Source of the DNA: an uncultured Clostridia bacterium
GTDB lineage: Bacteria > Bacillota > Clostridia > TANB77 > CAG-508
Length of the DNA stretch: 64,000 nucleotides
Direction of reading: 5' to 3'
Assembly: GCA_944392485.1 (NCBI GenBank)
Contig: CALXWO010000006.1
Span: 18,042 to 82,041, forward strand
Made by a program: the position numbers and the translations under genes. The notes below the pieces were generated by a model, which had not been told where the DNA came from, ran no database searches, and saw only the letters and a list, made by a program, of their open reading frames with translations. This document shows positions 19,362-28,793 of this stretch, piece by piece. Positions within the stretch are counted from its first letter, which is position 1. Every line of letters starts with the position of its first letter.

Positions 19362-20271
19362 TTAATTGTTTGCTCTTCGCGGATTAAAATCTGATATGCT
19401 TTTTAATCTTTCAAACAATTCTCTTTCGTCTTCTGTTAATTTTTTAGGTACTACTGTTTTTACTTCTGCTATTAAGTCTCCTCTTCCGCCTCTTCCATCT
19501 TTATATCCTTTTTGTGATATTTTTACTTTTTCTCCACTTTGTATTCCTGGTGGAACATATAGAGAAATTGTATCATCTATTGAATTTATATTTACTCTTT
19601 TACCAAGAGCAGCTTCCCAAGGCGTTAAAAATAAATCTGTTACAATATCATACCCTTGTAATTTAAATTTTTCTGAGTTTTGTATGTTTATTTTTATAAA
19701 CATGTCTCCATTTTTTCCGCCGTTTGACCCTGGTTTTCCTTGCCCTAAAAGTCTTACTTTCTCGCCATTTCTTATTCCTTCTGGTATTTTTACAGAAAAT
19801 GTTTTCATTTTACCGACTTACTGTTCTTAAAGATATTTTTTTTTCGGTTCCATAATATGCATCTTCTATTCCAACATTTATTTCTGTTTCTATATTATCA
19901 CCTTTAATTGCTGGCTTTTTCTTTTGCTTTGTTTTTTCCTCTTTTATTTCTGTTGGTGCTCCAAAAAACATATTAAAAAAGTCACTAAACAACGAATCTT
20001 TGTCCCTTTTGCTTTCTTCGTATGCTTTTTTATCTTTTTTCTTTCCTATATGTGTATTCCACATTCTGTCATATTTTCTTCTTGAATTTGCAGAAGATAA
20101 AACTCTGTATGCCTCGTTTATATCTTTAAATCTCTCTTCTGTTTTTTCATCTCCACCATTTACATCTGGATGATATTTTTTTGCTTGCTCTCTAAATGCG
20201 TTTTTTATTTCTTCTGCATTTACTTTATTTGTATCTAATCCTAATATTTTATAATAATCTTTAAAAATCAT
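19362..20271 (-). CDS. DnaJ/CbpA-type co-chaperone, read through one CGG +1 frameshift
   Basis: Read straight, the gene stops at TAA directly after an in-frame CGG (19815-19813). Skipping the C gives a continuous 302-residue protein (910 bases = 3 x 303 + 1). The N-terminal J domain (residues 1-70) has the 'YHPDVNGG' HPD motif that stimulates DnaK. A charged linker follows, then two C-terminal substrate-binding domains with 'VPPGIQSGEKVKI'. There is no zinc-finger region, so it is the CbpA or type II kind. The restored junction '..RTVSGKMKTFSVKIPEGIRNGEKVRL' matches the family, with a conserved Gly (residue 153) at the shift. It is divergent from the REC-HD-GYP gene. Confidence 0.88.
19813..19815 (-). 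other. CGG +1 frameshift site in the dnaJ-like gene
   Basis: Context ACA GTA AGT C GGT AAA ATG. The frame-0 codon after CGG is TAA, so without shifting only the J domain and linker would be made. Confidence 0.85.
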
Positions 20272-20456
20272 TTCAACATCCTCCGAGGTGAATTCTGTTT
20301 ATTCCTCTAACATTTTTGCAACTTAAAATCTTTTTGTATTATACCATATAAACATGTTTTTGTGAATATGGCTTTTATAACTTTTTTTGTTTTTTTATTG
20401 CTTTTTTTGTAATATTTGAATATAATTCTTGTAGAATTATATTAAGGAGGAATAAT

Positions 20457-21515
20457 ATGCGTAAAGGTGTTCATTCACAAGACGATTATGAATATAAAAT
20501 TATTGGTGTTGATGATGAATTAGGAATATTAGACTCTTTAAAAGTTTTTTTAAACCGCGCAGGTTATGGATTTATAGGAGTTAGCGATCCTTTAGAGGCC
20601 ATTGAAAAAGTCAAGACCGAACATTTTGACTTAATGCTTCTAGATTATATTATGACCCCTATCCACGGAGACCAAGTAGTTGAAGAAATACGTAAATTTA
20701 ACAAAGATTTATATATTTTACTACTTACTGGTCATAAGGATTTAGCTCCACCTCTAGACACTATTAAAAGACTTGATATTCAAGGATATTGTGAAAAAAG
20801 TGATAAATTTGACCAATTGCTTTTGCTTATTGAATCTGGTGTTAAAGCAATTTCTCAAATGAACTTAATAAAAGATATCAATAATGAACTAAAAGATACT
20901 TATGACAAACTAGAAAAAGCATATTTAGAAACAATACAAGTATTGCGTTATACAGTAGAAGCAAAAGATACTTATACAAGAGGACACTCTGATAGAGTAT
21001 CAGAATTTTCTATGCTTCTTGGACAAAAATTGGGACTTTCTGATAAAGAAATTAATACTCTAAAAATAGGTGGTTTATTCCACGACATTGGAAAAATTGG
21101 AGTTCCTGATAGTATTTTGTTAAAAGAAAGTAAACTTACAGATGATGAATATTCAGAAATTAAAAATCATCCTTCCATAGGTGCCCACATCTTATCAAAT
21201 GCAACAATTTTTAAAGAGGTTATTCCAATTGTAAAACATCATCACGAAAGATATGATGGAAATGGTTATCCTGGTAAATTAAAAGGAGAGGAAATTCCTT
21301 TGCTAGCACGAATTACTGCAGTAGCTGATGCTTTTGATGCAATGTCATCAAAAAGAACTTATAGAAATTCTTTAGATATAGACACTGTTAAAGCAGAAAT
21401 TGAGCGTTGTAAAGGAACACAATTTGATCCAAAATGTGCTGATGCATTTTTAGATATTTTAAATAACCATTATAACGAAATAAAAGAAATACAAGAAAAA
21501 TATAAATCAGAATAA
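20457..21515 (+). CDS. Response regulator with HD-GYP phosphodiesterase domain (RpfG type)
   Basis: A 352-residue cytosolic protein. The receiver domain (residues 15-130) has the acidic pair 'VDDE', phosphoacceptor Asp in 'LMLLDYIM' and Lys in 'YCEKSD'. The HD-GYP domain (about 165-350) shows 'GGLFHDIGKIG', 'KHHHERYDGNGYPG' and 'DAFDAMSSKRTY', the full metal-binding set of cyclic di-GMP phosphodiesterases. It probably breaks down cyclic di-GMP when phosphorylated. No kinase is adjacent; the orphan kinase at 14.5 kb is a conceivable partner, but nothing in the sequence links them. ATG 20457 follows AAGGAGG. Confidence 0.93.
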   Translation: MRKGVHSQDDYEYKIIGVDDELGILDSLKVFLNRAGYGFIGVSDPLEAIEKVKTEHFDLMLLDYIMTPIHGDQVVEEIRKFNKDLYILLLTGHKDLAPPLDTIKRLDIQGYCEKSDKFDQLLLLIESGVKAISQMNLIKDINNELKDTYDKLEKAYLETIQVLRYTVEAKDTYTRGHSDRVSEFSMLLGQKLGLSDKEINTLKIGGLFHDIGKIGVPDSILLKESKLTDDEYSEIKNHPSIGAHILSNATIFKEVIPIVKHHHERYDGNGYPGKLKGEEIPLLARITAVADAFDAMSSKRTYRNSLDIDTVKAEIERCKGTQFDPKCADAFLDILNNHYNEIKEIQEKYKSE

Positions 21516-21521
21516 ATAAAC

Positions 21522-21550
21522 AAAAAATTCGCCATATGGCGAATTTTTTT
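21522..21550. terminator. Bidirectional terminator
   Basis: AAAAAATTCGCCATATGGCGAATTTTTTT type perfect stem (AATTCGCC/GGCGAATT) between convergent genes. Confidence 0.9.
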
Positions 21551-21571
21551 ATTTGTTTTATTAAAATTATT

Positions 21572-23152
21572 TTATTCTATACCTAAATACTCATTATATG
21601 TGCATTCCCTATCTATTATTTTATCTTTCCTCAAATCTATTATTCTATTTGCTACAGTCTCTGTTAATTGATGGTCATGAGATGTAAATAATAAATTTCC
21701 TTTAAATTTTTTCATTCCTTCATTTAATGCAGTTATACTTTCCATGTCTAAATGATTTGTTGGTTCATCAAATATTAAAAAATTTGCACCTGAAAGCATT
21801 AATTTTGACAATACGCATCTTACTTTTTCTCCACCTGATAATACCTTTACATTTTTTAGTGCTTCATCACCAGAAAATAACATTCTTCCTAAAAATCCTC
21901 TTACATATGTTTCATCTGGATCTTTAGAATATTTTCTTAGCCAATCTACTAGTATTTCGCTATTCTCAAAAAGATAAGAATTATCTTTTGGGAAATAGTC
22001 TTTTGTTATTGTTTGTCCCCAAATTATTTCTCCAGAATCTGGCTCTACTTCTCCTGCAATTATTTGAAATAATAATGTAATAGCAAGTTCATTATCTGAT
22101 AAAAATGCAATTTTGTTGTCTGCTTTTACAGAGAAGGAAACATTTTTTAAAACTTCTTGTCCATTTATTTTTTTACATATATTACTTACTGTAAGAATTT
22201 CTTTACCTGGCTCTCTATCTGGTTTAAAATCTATATATGGATACTTCCTATTTGATGCCTTAATTTCTTCTAATTGAATTTTTTCTAGTGATTTTTTTCT
22301 TGAAGTTGCTTGTTTTGATTTTGAAGCATTTGCACTAAACCTTGCAATAAATTCTTGTAATTCTTTTATTTTTTCTTCTTTCTTTTTGTTTTGCTCTCTT
22401 GCTTGTTTTAGTGCAAGCTGGCTAGATTCATACCAAAAATCGTAATTTCCAGGATAAACTTTTATTTTCCCAAAATCCACGTCTGCAATATATGTACATA
22501 CTTTGTTCAAAAAATACCTATCGTGTGATACTACAATAACTGTATTTTCATAATCTATTAAAAATTCTTGCAACCAATTTATACTTTTTACATCTAAGTC
22601 ATTTGTAGGCTCGTCAAGAAGCAAAACGTCCGGATTTCCAAATAGGCTTTGTGCAAGTAAAACTTTTACTTTGTCTTTTGCTTCTATTTCTTTCATTAGT
22701 TTATAATGTTCTGTGCTTGGAATTCCTAAATTATTTAAAAGAATAGCTGCATCGGATTCTGCATTCCAGCCATCTAATTCTCCAAATCTTTCTTCTAATT
22801 TCCCTGCTTTTATTCCATCTTCTTCAGAAAAATCTGGTTTTGCATAAATAGCTTCTTTTTCTTTCATTATTTTATAAAGTTCACTATTTCCCATAATTAC
22901 AGTGTCCATAACAGAATATTCTTCGTATGCAAAGTGGTCTTGACTAAGTTTTGATAATCTTTCTCCTTTGTCTAAAGAAACCTCTCCTTTGCTTGGTTCT
23001 AATTCTCCTGACAACACTTTTAAAAATGTTGATTTTCCAGCACCATTTGCTCCTATTAATCCATAACAATTCCCTTTAGTAAATTTTATATTTACATCTT
23101 CAAAAAGCACTCTTTTACCAAATCTAACTGTTACCCCATTTACGTTTAACAT
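21572..23152 (-). CDS. ABC-F family ATPase (translation factor type)
   Basis: A 526-residue soluble protein with two ABC ATPase domains and no membrane segments, the layout of ABC-F proteins that act on ribosomes. Domain 1 has Walker A 'GANGAGKST' near residue 36 and 'LLLDEPTNDLD' near 180. The linker (about 240-310) is Lys/Glu rich. Domain 2 has 'LSGGEKVRCVLSKLML' and 'LIFDEPTNHLD'. Its Walker A-like loop reads 'AFLSDNELAIT', lacking the canonical GxxGxGKS, so the second site may bind nucleotide poorly. It resembles the YkpA/YbiT branch. Start ATG 23152 follows AGGAGG, and the upstream corA stop is only about ten bases away, suggesting an operon. Confidence 0.9.
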   Translation of the reverse strand: MLNVNGVTVRFGKRVLFEDVNIKFTKGNCYGLIGANGAGKSTFLKVLSGELEPSKGEVSLDKGERLSKLSQDHFAYEEYSVMDTVIMGNSELYKIMKEKEAIYAKPDFSEEDGIKAGKLEERFGELDGWNAESDAAILLNNLGIPSTEHYKLMKEIEAKDKVKVLLAQSLFGNPDVLLLDEPTNDLDVKSINWLQEFLIDYENTVIVVSHDRYFLNKVCTYIADVDFGKIKVYPGNYDFWYESSQLALKQAREQNKKKEEKIKELQEFIARFSANASKSKQATSRKKSLEKIQLEEIKASNRKYPYIDFKPDREPGKEILTVSNICKKINGQEVLKNVSFSVKADNKIAFLSDNELAITLLFQIIAGEVEPDSGEIIWGQTITKDYFPKDNSYLFENSEILVDWLRKYSKDPDETYVRGFLGRMLFSGDEALKNVKVLSGGEKVRCVLSKLMLSGANFLIFDEPTNHLDMESITALNEGMKKFKGNLLFTSHDHQLTETVANRIIDLRKDKIIDRECTYNEYLGIE

Positions 23153-23162
23153 TTATTTCCTC

Positions 23163-24104
23163 CTATAACATATCCTTCTTTTTTAGCCAAATAAATGCAA
23201 TGGCTGATACTAATAGTGATATTCCTACTACTATTACAAATCCATATTGGTTGTTTGCAAATGGAAGCGGTACATTCATACCCCAAATACTTGCAATTAA
23301 TGTAGGTAAAGATAAAACTATTGTTATTGATGCTAAAAGTTTCATAACACCATTTAAGTTATTAGAAATAATTGACGCATGTGCATCCATTGTTCCACTT
23401 AAAATATCACTATATATTTTACCCATTTCTATTGCTTGCCTATTTTCTATAATTGCATCTTCTAATATATCGTCATCTTCTTCGTAAGATTTAAGAATTT
23501 TTCCTCTCGCCATTTTCTCCATAACTAACTCATTTGCTTTTAATGATGTTGTAATATATACCAAGCTGTTCTGATAATCTAGCAATTGAATTAATTCTTT
23601 GTTTCGCATAGATTCTTGTAATGCTACAACCGTGTTTTCTGCTTCTTTATTAATTTTCTTTAAGTCTGTTAAATAATATGAAGCATTTAAATATAAAATT
23701 TGTAGCAAAAATCTTGTTTTTTTGTATGTATACATTCCTTTAACTTTTCCTTTTTCAAAGGCATCTATTATTCTATTTTTTCTTAAACAAACTGATATAA
23801 AATATTCATCTCTTACTACAATTAATCCTAGTGGAATTGTAGAATATATTTTTTTACCTTTTTCTTCTTCTATTATGGGAATGTCTATAACAAATAATGT
23901 CATATCATCTTCTATATCTATTCTGGCTTGTTCTTCGTAATCAAGAGGATATTTTATGAACTCATCATCTATATTTAAATTTGAACAGACATTTTTTATT
24001 TCTGTTTCTGTGGGATTAATTAAATTAATCCAGGATCCTGGTCTAAACTCTTTTATCTTTTCAAATTTATTTGTTTCTAAATCTGTGTTGTATATGCTTA
24101 GCAT
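23163..24104 (-). CDS. corA: CorA-type magnesium/divalent cation channel
   Basis: A 313-residue protein with a large N-terminal cytoplasmic domain and two C-terminal membrane helices. The first ends in the signature 'GMNVPLP' (Gly-Met-Asn). It forms a pentameric Mg2+ channel. The start is set at ATG 24104, after AGGGGTGAT; a longer open frame upstream has no ribosome binding site. It precedes the ABC-F gene by about ten bases. Confidence 0.93.
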   Translation of the reverse strand: MLSIYNTDLETNKFEKIKEFRPGSWINLINPTETEIKNVCSNLNIDDEFIKYPLDYEEQARIDIEDDMTLFVIDIPIIEEEKGKKIYSTIPLGLIVVRDEYFISVCLRKNRIIDAFEKGKVKGMYTYKKTRFLLQILYLNASYYLTDLKKINKEAENTVVALQESMRNKELIQLLDYQNSLVYITTSLKANELVMEKMARGKILKSYEEDDDILEDAIIENRQAIEMGKIYSDILSGTMDAHASIISNNLNGVMKLLASITIVLSLPTLIASIWGMNVPLPFANNQYGFVIVVGISLLVSAIAFIWLKKKDML

Positions 24105-24249
24105 AAAATCACCCCTTTTATTTTTATTTAATTGTTTTTTTAACAACAATAAATAGTATAACATAATTTTATTTTTTTGAATAGATTTTTGTTTATTTTT
24201 ATGTTTTAATATAAAATATCATTATTCTAAATAACTTTCGGGGGGAAAA

Positions 24250-25443
24250 ATGAAAAGATTATTAAGAGTAAGCTTAGACACCTTGGCAGCGTCTTTAATG
24301 TCTATATTAATTTTTGTAATGTTAAGTATATTTTTTGATAAAAGCTTAATAAACATTTTTAGTTTAACTTTTCCGATTCAATATTTAAGTTGCATAATAA
24401 GTTCAATCTTTTCAACCGGTGCTAATATTAGCAAGCAAAAAGGAAATAGCAATGATGTAATGTCTGGAATTGCAGTTGGTATAATTATTTCAATAATTAT
24501 ATTTTCTGTTTTGCTTTTTAACGTTGACAATTATTTAAATTTTATGAACTATGATACTGACAAATTTTTTGTTTGCTACTCTATTATTCAAATATTATTT
24601 CAAACTTTATTACGTTTTATAATAAACAAATTATATTATGAAAAAAACAATAATTTGGCAAATAAATTTTCATTAACATTTTATTTAATAAATTTCATTT
24701 GTGTACTTTTTACTGCTGCATCTTTTAAAAATAAGTTTTTAACGATTATTTTTACACTTTGTTGCTTATTTATATATTTGATTTTTATTTATATTAAATC
24801 ATTTCAAAAATTTAAACTAAATTCTAATGTTTTAAAGTGGATAAAATATGACTCCGTAGAACTTAGCAATTATATATTATTATTAATATCTTATTTGTTT
24901 GGTATAAGCAATACTATTTCGTATGGAGAAAATTATGCATTAGCTTTAACAATAACATCATTAATAACTGATACTCAGTGGGATATATCAGACTCGATAA
25001 GTATAATTTCAAAAATAGATATAAGTAAAAATGAATTTAATTATAAAAGGCATTTAAAAAATTCTATTAAATTATCATCTATTTTAATTTTAAGTGTTTT
25101 AGTAATGTTTTTTATCACTTTTGGTATTTATAAATTTGATATTAATATTGCTTTAATTTTTATAATATTTCATATTTTAGATTTTATTATCTGTCCACTA
25201 TATAAAATTGATATATATTACTTACAATTAGAATATTCAACTATAAAAGCTGTCGCCATAAATTCTTCTAGTAAAATATTAAGACTTATATTAAGTTTTT
25301 TAAAATCTCCTTATTGCACAGTTATAGCCCAATTTGCAGCATCGTTTTACTTGTTAGTAATTTCTCATATAATTTTAAAGAAAAATTTTTCAATTAATAA
25401 AAGTGGAGAAATAACGATAAAAAAAGAAGAGCCAATAGTATAA
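24250..25443 (+). CDS. Polytopic membrane protein, MATE-like, function unknown
   Basis: A 397-residue protein with about 11-12 hydrophobic segments and little else. The N-terminus ('MKRLLRVSLDTLAASLMSIL') and the spacing of helices recall multidrug/oligosaccharidyl-lipid (MATE or MOP) exporters, but no decisive motif is visible. ATG 24250 follows GGGGGGAAAA. It stands alone between corA (divergent) and a tRNA gene. Export of a small molecule is possible; the substrate is unknown. Confidence 0.65.
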   Translation: MKRLLRVSLDTLAASLMSILIFVMLSIFFDKSLINIFSLTFPIQYLSCIISSIFSTGANISKQKGNSNDVMSGIAVGIIISIIIFSVLLFNVDNYLNFMNYDTDKFFVCYSIIQILFQTLLRFIINKLYYEKNNNLANKFSLTFYLINFICVLFTAASFKNKFLTIIFTLCCLFIYLIFIYIKSFQKFKLNSNVLKWIKYDSVELSNYILLLISYLFGISNTISYGENYALALTITSLITDTQWDISDSISIISKIDISKNEFNYKRHLKNSIKLSSILILSVLVMFFITFGIYKFDINIALIFIIFHILDFIICPLYKIDIYYLQLEYSTIKAVAINSSSKILRLILSFLKSPYCTVIAQFAASFYLLVISHIILKKNFSINKSGEITIKKEEPIV

Positions 25444-25509
25444 AAGTTAAAATTATTCTTCTAAATTTACTATTCGCTCTTATCTATTAATTTTCTCACA
25501 AGGAAGTTA

Positions 25510-25585
25510 TGGTGCACCATCAGAGATTCGAACTCTGGACCTGCCGATTAAGAGTCGGATGCTCTACCAACTGAGCTAATGGTGC
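25510..25585 (-). tRNA. tRNA-Lys (anticodon CTT)
   Basis: Full cloverleaf with acceptor GCACCAT/ATGGTGC, D arm AGCTCAGTTGGTAGAGC, anticodon loop CTCTTAA, TPsiC GTTCGAATC and an encoded CCA end. Confidence 0.95.
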
Positions 25586-25660
25586 TTATTTTTGCACTTT
25601 CACATTATAATACCAATCTCTTTCTTTGTCAATCATTAATACTGGTAATTTTCTATAGTA

Positions 25661-25688
25661 AAAAAATCGTCCTTTGGACGATTTTTTT
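25661..25688. terminator. Bidirectional terminator
   Basis: AAAAAATCGTCC TTT GGACGATTTTTTT stem, downstream of the VanW-family gene. Confidence 0.9.
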
Positions 25689-25708
25689 GTTTTGCTAGTT
25701 TTAATATT

Positions 25709-27649
25709 CTATGTTTCGTTTTTAATAGTATTATTTGTTGTTGTATTAGTTGTGTTTTGTGCAGTATTATTTGGCTTTGTATTTGTGTTACTTGGTTTGC
25801 TTTCTGTTTTATTTGTCTCCTCTTTTTTATTGCTTGTTTCTTCTTTTTTATTATTTGTTGAAGAAGTTGTCTTTTTCTTAGTTCCTACTTTTATTATTTT
25901 GTTCATTGGATCATATGTGTCTGACGAAAGAACAGTTCTTGATACTTCTGTGCCATTTAATTTTAATACTTTATATGTAATGCTTTTGCATCCATTCATT
26001 GCGCTTTGAACAACTTTTTCTTTTCCTTCTTGCATACTACTGTCTTTTTCGTATATTACTTTATATGGTGTATAACTTAATATTTTTGTTACAATATCTA
26101 CATCATATTCTACATCTTCTTTTACTCCATAGATATCTATTTTTGCTACTCCGCTTCCTATTGAAGTTTTTATCATTATAGGATACTTTCTTGTGTTTTT
26201 AAACTTAAAATCTAATGCTCCATATACTACTGTAGCATCTTTTCCAGCACCAACATATCCTGCTAAAAACATGTGATTGTGTCTTTCTACTATTTCTAAG
26301 TTGGCATAAACAACGGCATCATATAATGTAGAAGAAATTTGACAAATTCCTCCTGCTAATGTTTGCACAACCTTTCCTCCTGCATACCCCCCAGCTTCTT
26401 TATATCCTGCTTCCGCTGTTCTTTTTCCAAGTGTTTTATTATATGAAAATGTTTCTCCTGGTGCTACAACTACCCCATCTAATTTTTTCATTGCAAGCTT
26501 TAAATTGGTTGTTCTATCTGTTTTACTTGCATCATATCTTGTGCTAAATGATGAAAGCAAATCTGGAAAAGCTTCTGTTCCTATTTCGTTAATTGTAACA
26601 TCTGGCACTGTTATAACTAATGGAATTTCGTATTCTTCTTTGTCTTCTTTTAATATTTCCTTTGCCTTTTCTAAATCGAAATCAACTCCATTAACATGTT
26701 CAAAAATCTGGAATGGATCTTGAGTATAATATGCATCTTTTGGTTCTGTATAAACTTCTTTATATATTGCATCTATATCTATTGCTTTTGGTTCTTGTTT
26801 TATTAATTCTATATTAATTTCTTGATTCTCATTATTGTTTAATATGGTATTTACAATTTCTTGTTTAGTTTGTTCTTTGTTTATACTATTACCTGTAATT
26901 CCTTTATTAATAATTAATTTTTCTTCCTCTATATAGTAACTTGGTTCTACTACTGCATTTGGCACTTTTGACGCAATATCATTTAATTTATCATTAAGTA
27001 ATTCTTCATTGTATGTGTATTCTAATTTAATGTCTTTCCCAAAAAATATTGCTGTTGCAATTTCAAAATTATTAACAAAAATATTGCTACTTCTACCAAC
27101 TTTATATGCTTCTTCTAATGCTTTTTCTATATTATATTTTGTTTCTATTTGTGCTAATTGCATTTCATATTCAAAGTCTGGAGCTTTAATTAAAATAGTT
27201 CCATTTGTTTTTGCAGTATATTTTTCATTTAATTTTTGTAATGCTTCTTCTTTAGATAATTTTTCTATTTCAACTCCATTAATAGTAATATTAGGCATTA
27301 TATTAGAGTTATTTATATTGAACAACGCAAATCCTGTACTAATAAAAAAAGCAATTACTAATGCTACAATTAGTGAAACAATTATTATTATTTTTTTCTT
27401 TTTCTTTTCTATAAGTTGCTCACGTGCATTTTCAATTCTTGATTCGTTTGTATCTGTTTTCTCTTCCTTTTCTTTTTGGCTTGTTTTTACTTCTTTTACT
27501 TCTACTTCTTCTTTTTCTTCTTGATTTGTTTCATTTTGTTTTTGTTCTTTTTCTTCTTTTTTCTCTTCTTTTTTCTCTTCTTTTATTTTTTCATTTTTTT
27601 TAGCATTTTCTGAGTTCTCTTTGTTTAACTCTTCTTCTTTCTTTTTCAT
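25709..27649 (-). CDS. VanW-family cell-wall protein with peptidoglycan-binding and G5-like domains
   Basis: A 646-residue membrane-anchored protein. The first 85 residues are almost entirely Glu/Lys (cytoplasmic). One membrane helix lies near 88-112 ('IIIIVSLIVALVIAFFIST'). Outside it come two repeats of a YoaR-type peptidoglycan-binding domain (about 115-350), then the VanW domain (about 385-510, 'VVAPGETFSYNKTLG', 'GGICQISSTLYDA', 'HNHMF'), a G5-like strand region (about 520-595) and a Thr/Asn/Lys-rich tail that probably crosses the wall. VanW proteins occur in glycopeptide-resistance clusters and widely in clostridial walls; their biochemical role is unclear. ATG 27649 follows AAGGAG. Confidence 0.9.
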   Translation of the reverse strand: MKKKEEELNKENSENAKKNEKIKEEKKEEKKEEKEQKQNETNQEEKEEVEVKEVKTSQKEKEEKTDTNESRIENAREQLIEKKKKKIIIIVSLIVALVIAFFISTGFALFNINNSNIMPNITINGVEIEKLSKEEALQKLNEKYTAKTNGTILIKAPDFEYEMQLAQIETKYNIEKALEEAYKVGRSSNIFVNNFEIATAIFFGKDIKLEYTYNEELLNDKLNDIASKVPNAVVEPSYYIEEEKLIINKGITGNSINKEQTKQEIVNTILNNNENQEINIELIKQEPKAIDIDAIYKEVYTEPKDAYYTQDPFQIFEHVNGVDFDLEKAKEILKEDKEEYEIPLVITVPDVTINEIGTEAFPDLLSSFSTRYDASKTDRTTNLKLAMKKLDGVVVAPGETFSYNKTLGKRTAEAGYKEAGGYAGGKVVQTLAGGICQISSTLYDAVVYANLEIVERHNHMFLAGYVGAGKDATVVYGALDFKFKNTRKYPIMIKTSIGSGVAKIDIYGVKEDVEYDVDIVTKILSYTPYKVIYEKDSSMQEGKEKVVQSAMNGCKSITYKVLKLNGTEVSRTVLSSDTYDPMNKIIKVGTKKKTTSSTNNKKEETSNKKEETNKTESKPSNTNTKPNNTAQNTTNTTTNNTIKNET

Positions 27650-27757
27650 GAAAAATCTCCTTATATATAAAGTATATTCTATATAATATTATCATAATCG
27701 ATATTTTTTTACAATATATTTATAAAATATAGAATATGCTATTTATATATTTATATT

Positions 27758-27955
27758 TTATTCCACAAAAAATATTTCTGTTATTGATTTATTTAGTGCT
27801 CCGGAAATTTTTTCCATCATTTTTATTGATGGATTTTTTCTACTTCCTTTTTCTAAATGGCATAAGTATCCTGCTGAAACCCCTGACAGCTCAGATAGTT
27901 TAAGTAAGGTCATTCCTTGCTGTTTTCTGATTTTTCTTATTTGATTTTTGTACAT
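27758..27955 (-). CDS. Small XRE-family HTH regulator
   Basis: A 65-residue protein that is almost entirely one helix-turn-helix domain ('MTLLKLSELSGVSAGYLCHLEKG'). It is the size of minimal Cro/SinR-type DNA-binding proteins and probably dimerises. GGAGG lies about ten bases upstream of ATG 27955. It is divergent from the second XRE gene, with a 174-base intergenic region where both may bind. Confidence 0.9.
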   Translation of the reverse strand: MYKNQIRKIRKQQGMTLLKLSELSGVSAGYLCHLEKGSRKNPSIKMMEKISGALNKSITEIFFVE

Positions 27956-28129
27956 TTTACACGGCCTCCTTTTTGTCTATTTAACAATATATTAGCATCA
28001 ACCTTTTTGACAAGTCAATAGTTTTTTTAAAATTTGTTAATTTTTTACATTTTTCTTGTTTACTAGTAGACAAAATTTGATTTATTCTATATAATAATGT
28101 AAAATTAAACCTTTAAAGGAGTGTTTGTT

Positions 28130-28702
28130 ATGATTGGAGATATGATTGCAAAAGTTAGAGAAGAAAAAGGTATGACTAAAACTGAACTTGCAAGATTAAC
28201 TGGAATTAATATTGGTCATTTAACTCATATTGAAAAAGGCGAAAGAAACCCTAGCCATAAAGCGTTAAAAAATATTTGCAAAGCTTTAAATGTACCGTAC
28301 CAACAATTAATGTATACATACGATAAACAAGTTAGTGAAGAGCAAGAATCTTATGGTTTTATTAATAATATTGCATATGATAAAATCCTTTCTGTTGATT
28401 CTTTAACTGGTTTTATAGATTGTCCTGCAAATATGGCAAGTGCCTCTCTTGCTATTAAAATAAATGATAATTCTATGGAGCCTACTATTAAAAATGGAGA
28501 GTATGCTTTTATAGAATTTAATTCCTTACTAAACAATAAAGAGGTTGGCCTTTTTTGCTTAAATGGATCTTTACTTTTTCGTAGACTTGTTACTCGCAGA
28601 GGAAAAATATTTTTAAAAGCCGATAATAAAAATGTTGAAGAAATTTGCATAAATGATTCTGATACTTTCTACATTGTTGGAAAGGTTTTAAATAGTAAAT
28701 AA
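28130..28702 (+). CDS. XRE repressor with S24 (LexA/CI-like) C-terminal domain
   Basis: A 190-residue protein. The N-terminal HTH (residues 5-60) contains 'MTKTELARLTGINIGHLTHIEKGERNP' (split here as TKTELARLTGIN and GHLTHIEKGERN). The C-terminal S24 domain has the nucleophile-like Ser in 'KINDNSMEPTIKNGEYA'. Where LexA-type proteins have the catalytic Lys, this one reads 'SLLFRRLVTRR', apparently with Arg, so self-cleavage is doubtful. ATG 28130 is preferred to GTG 28121 because AAAGGAG is correctly spaced. Phage-type repressor by family, but no phage genes surround it, so it has probably become a host regulator, perhaps of the divergent XRE gene. Confidence 0.88.
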   Translation: MIGDMIAKVREEKGMTKTELARLTGINIGHLTHIEKGERNPSHKALKNICKALNVPYQQLMYTYDKQVSEEQESYGFINNIAYDKILSVDSLTGFIDCPANMASASLAIKINDNSMEPTIKNGEYAFIEFNSLLNNKEVGLFCLNGSLLFRRLVTRRGKIFLKADNKNVEEICINDSDTFYIVGKVLNSK

Positions 28703-28793
28703 TTTAGATATTTTTGTAAAAAATACTTGAATAATATTTTTTTTAATACTATAATATCGTTAGCAAAAGATAAATTTTAAGAGGGGTATAATA

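Noticed and set aside
28130..28702. Prophage around the CI-like repressor
   Set aside because: No integrase, structural or lysis genes are near; only the divergent XRE gene accompanies it.
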